From the NCBI GenBank assembly GCA_024698045.1, contig JAILRS010000003.1:1-52586 (forward strand): 52,586 nt of DNA, in the 5' to 3' direction. Positions 52,389 through 52,586 of this stretch are shown here, in pieces; the first letter of the stretch is position 1, and the number at the start of each line of letters is the position of its first letter. Position numbers and translations under genes: made by a program. The notes under the pieces are model-generated. The model did no database searches. It was not told the DNA's origin and saw only the letters and a list, made by a program, of their open reading frames with translations. This DNA comes from Selenomonadaceae bacterium (GTDB lineage Bacteria; Bacillota; Negativicutes; Selenomonadales; Selenomonadaceae).

Positions 52389-52586
52389 TTATTTTACCAG
52401 TTGATAACCTGCATCTTCAATAACTTTAGCGAAATCGTCGACAGAAATTTCTTTGGTCATGGTAACCGTCGCCGTATTATCTTCCAAACTTACTTCGACT
52501 GCCGTAACGCCGTCCATACCTGCAAGCGCATCATGAACATGTTTTTGACAGTGTTTACACATCATGCCTTCGACTTTAAAAGTTTT
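52389..52586 (-). CDS. CopZ-like heavy-metal-associated protein (5' end cut by the window edge)
   Basis: The visible 65 residues form an HMA domain: FKVEGMMCKHCQKHVHDALA with the CxxC metal site, GMDGVTAVEVSLEDNTATV and the terminal IEDAGYQLVK before TAA at 52389. It is the size of a copper chaperone, but it could equally be the C-terminal domain of a longer protein extending off the right edge. The 105 bases between it and tmk hold no gene. Confidence 0.88.
   Translation of the reverse strand, partial: KTFKVEGMMCKHCQKHVHDALAGMDGVTAVEVSLEDNTATVTMTKEISVDDFAKVIEDAGYQLVK

Overview
The window looks like chromosomal DNA of a diderm Firmicute, most likely a member of the Negativicutes. It carries Firmicutes-type housekeeping and sporulation-lineage genes (rny, ymdB, spoVS, bofA, rnmV-ksgA, rbgA, comEA). 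It also has an exported LptA/OstA-type protein, which only makes sense with an outer membrane. Intergenic regions are short, start codons are often TTG or GTG behind strong GGAGG sites, and AAAAATTTTT-type runs are frequent. The class assignment is an inference; there is no rRNA or tRNA gene in the window to anchor it.

Layout. 1-265 is non-coding with small inverted repeats. 266-10579 (minus strand) is a stress/envelope block: three single-domain TerD proteins, one tandem-domain TerA-like protein, a PMCA-type Ca2+ P-type ATPase, an exported nucleosidase broken by an in-frame TAG, two glycosyltransferases and a VirK/YbjX protein. 10761-16249 (plus) is a defence-type segment: a type III restriction-modification pair, a thyX remnant, a Panacea-domain antitoxin and its probable toxin, which is broken by an in-frame TAA. 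16306-23981 (minus) holds serA-comEA-rbgA-cydC-msrA-like-LCP as a close-packed run, then a ThrE-type exporter. 24104-25661 (plus) is a CYTH / MgtC / degenerate cytidine-deaminase operon. PepD follows on minus.

From 27450 to 46373 most genes are on plus: bofA-leuS, a BASS transporter, ftsY-surE-hypothetical, the rny-hypothetical-ymdB-spoVS-PHP neighbourhood, a hypothetical-ribF pair, an orphan Hsp70/actin-fold ATPase, a small hypothetical protein and aspartate kinase. A chromate-transporter half and the OstA protein lie on minus. From 46703 to the right edge all genes are on minus: a small NeuD-ACP-Rpn-SDR cluster, two tandem thymidylate kinases followed by rnmV-ksgA, and the 3' part of a CopZ-like copper chaperone.

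The most unusual signals are: (i) the 8-bp palindrome CTGCGCAG, present at least 17 times where chance predicts less than one; (ii) two genes interrupted by single in-frame stops, one of them the putative toxin next to an intact antitoxin; (iii) several paralogues that keep a fold but have lost catalytic residues (MsrA-like, Cdd-like, PHP); (iv) the Ter/Ca2+-ATPase/nucleosidase gene set; and (v) two intergenic repeat clusters (46461-46637 and 49234-49454). All family calls were made by reading protein motifs without database searches.
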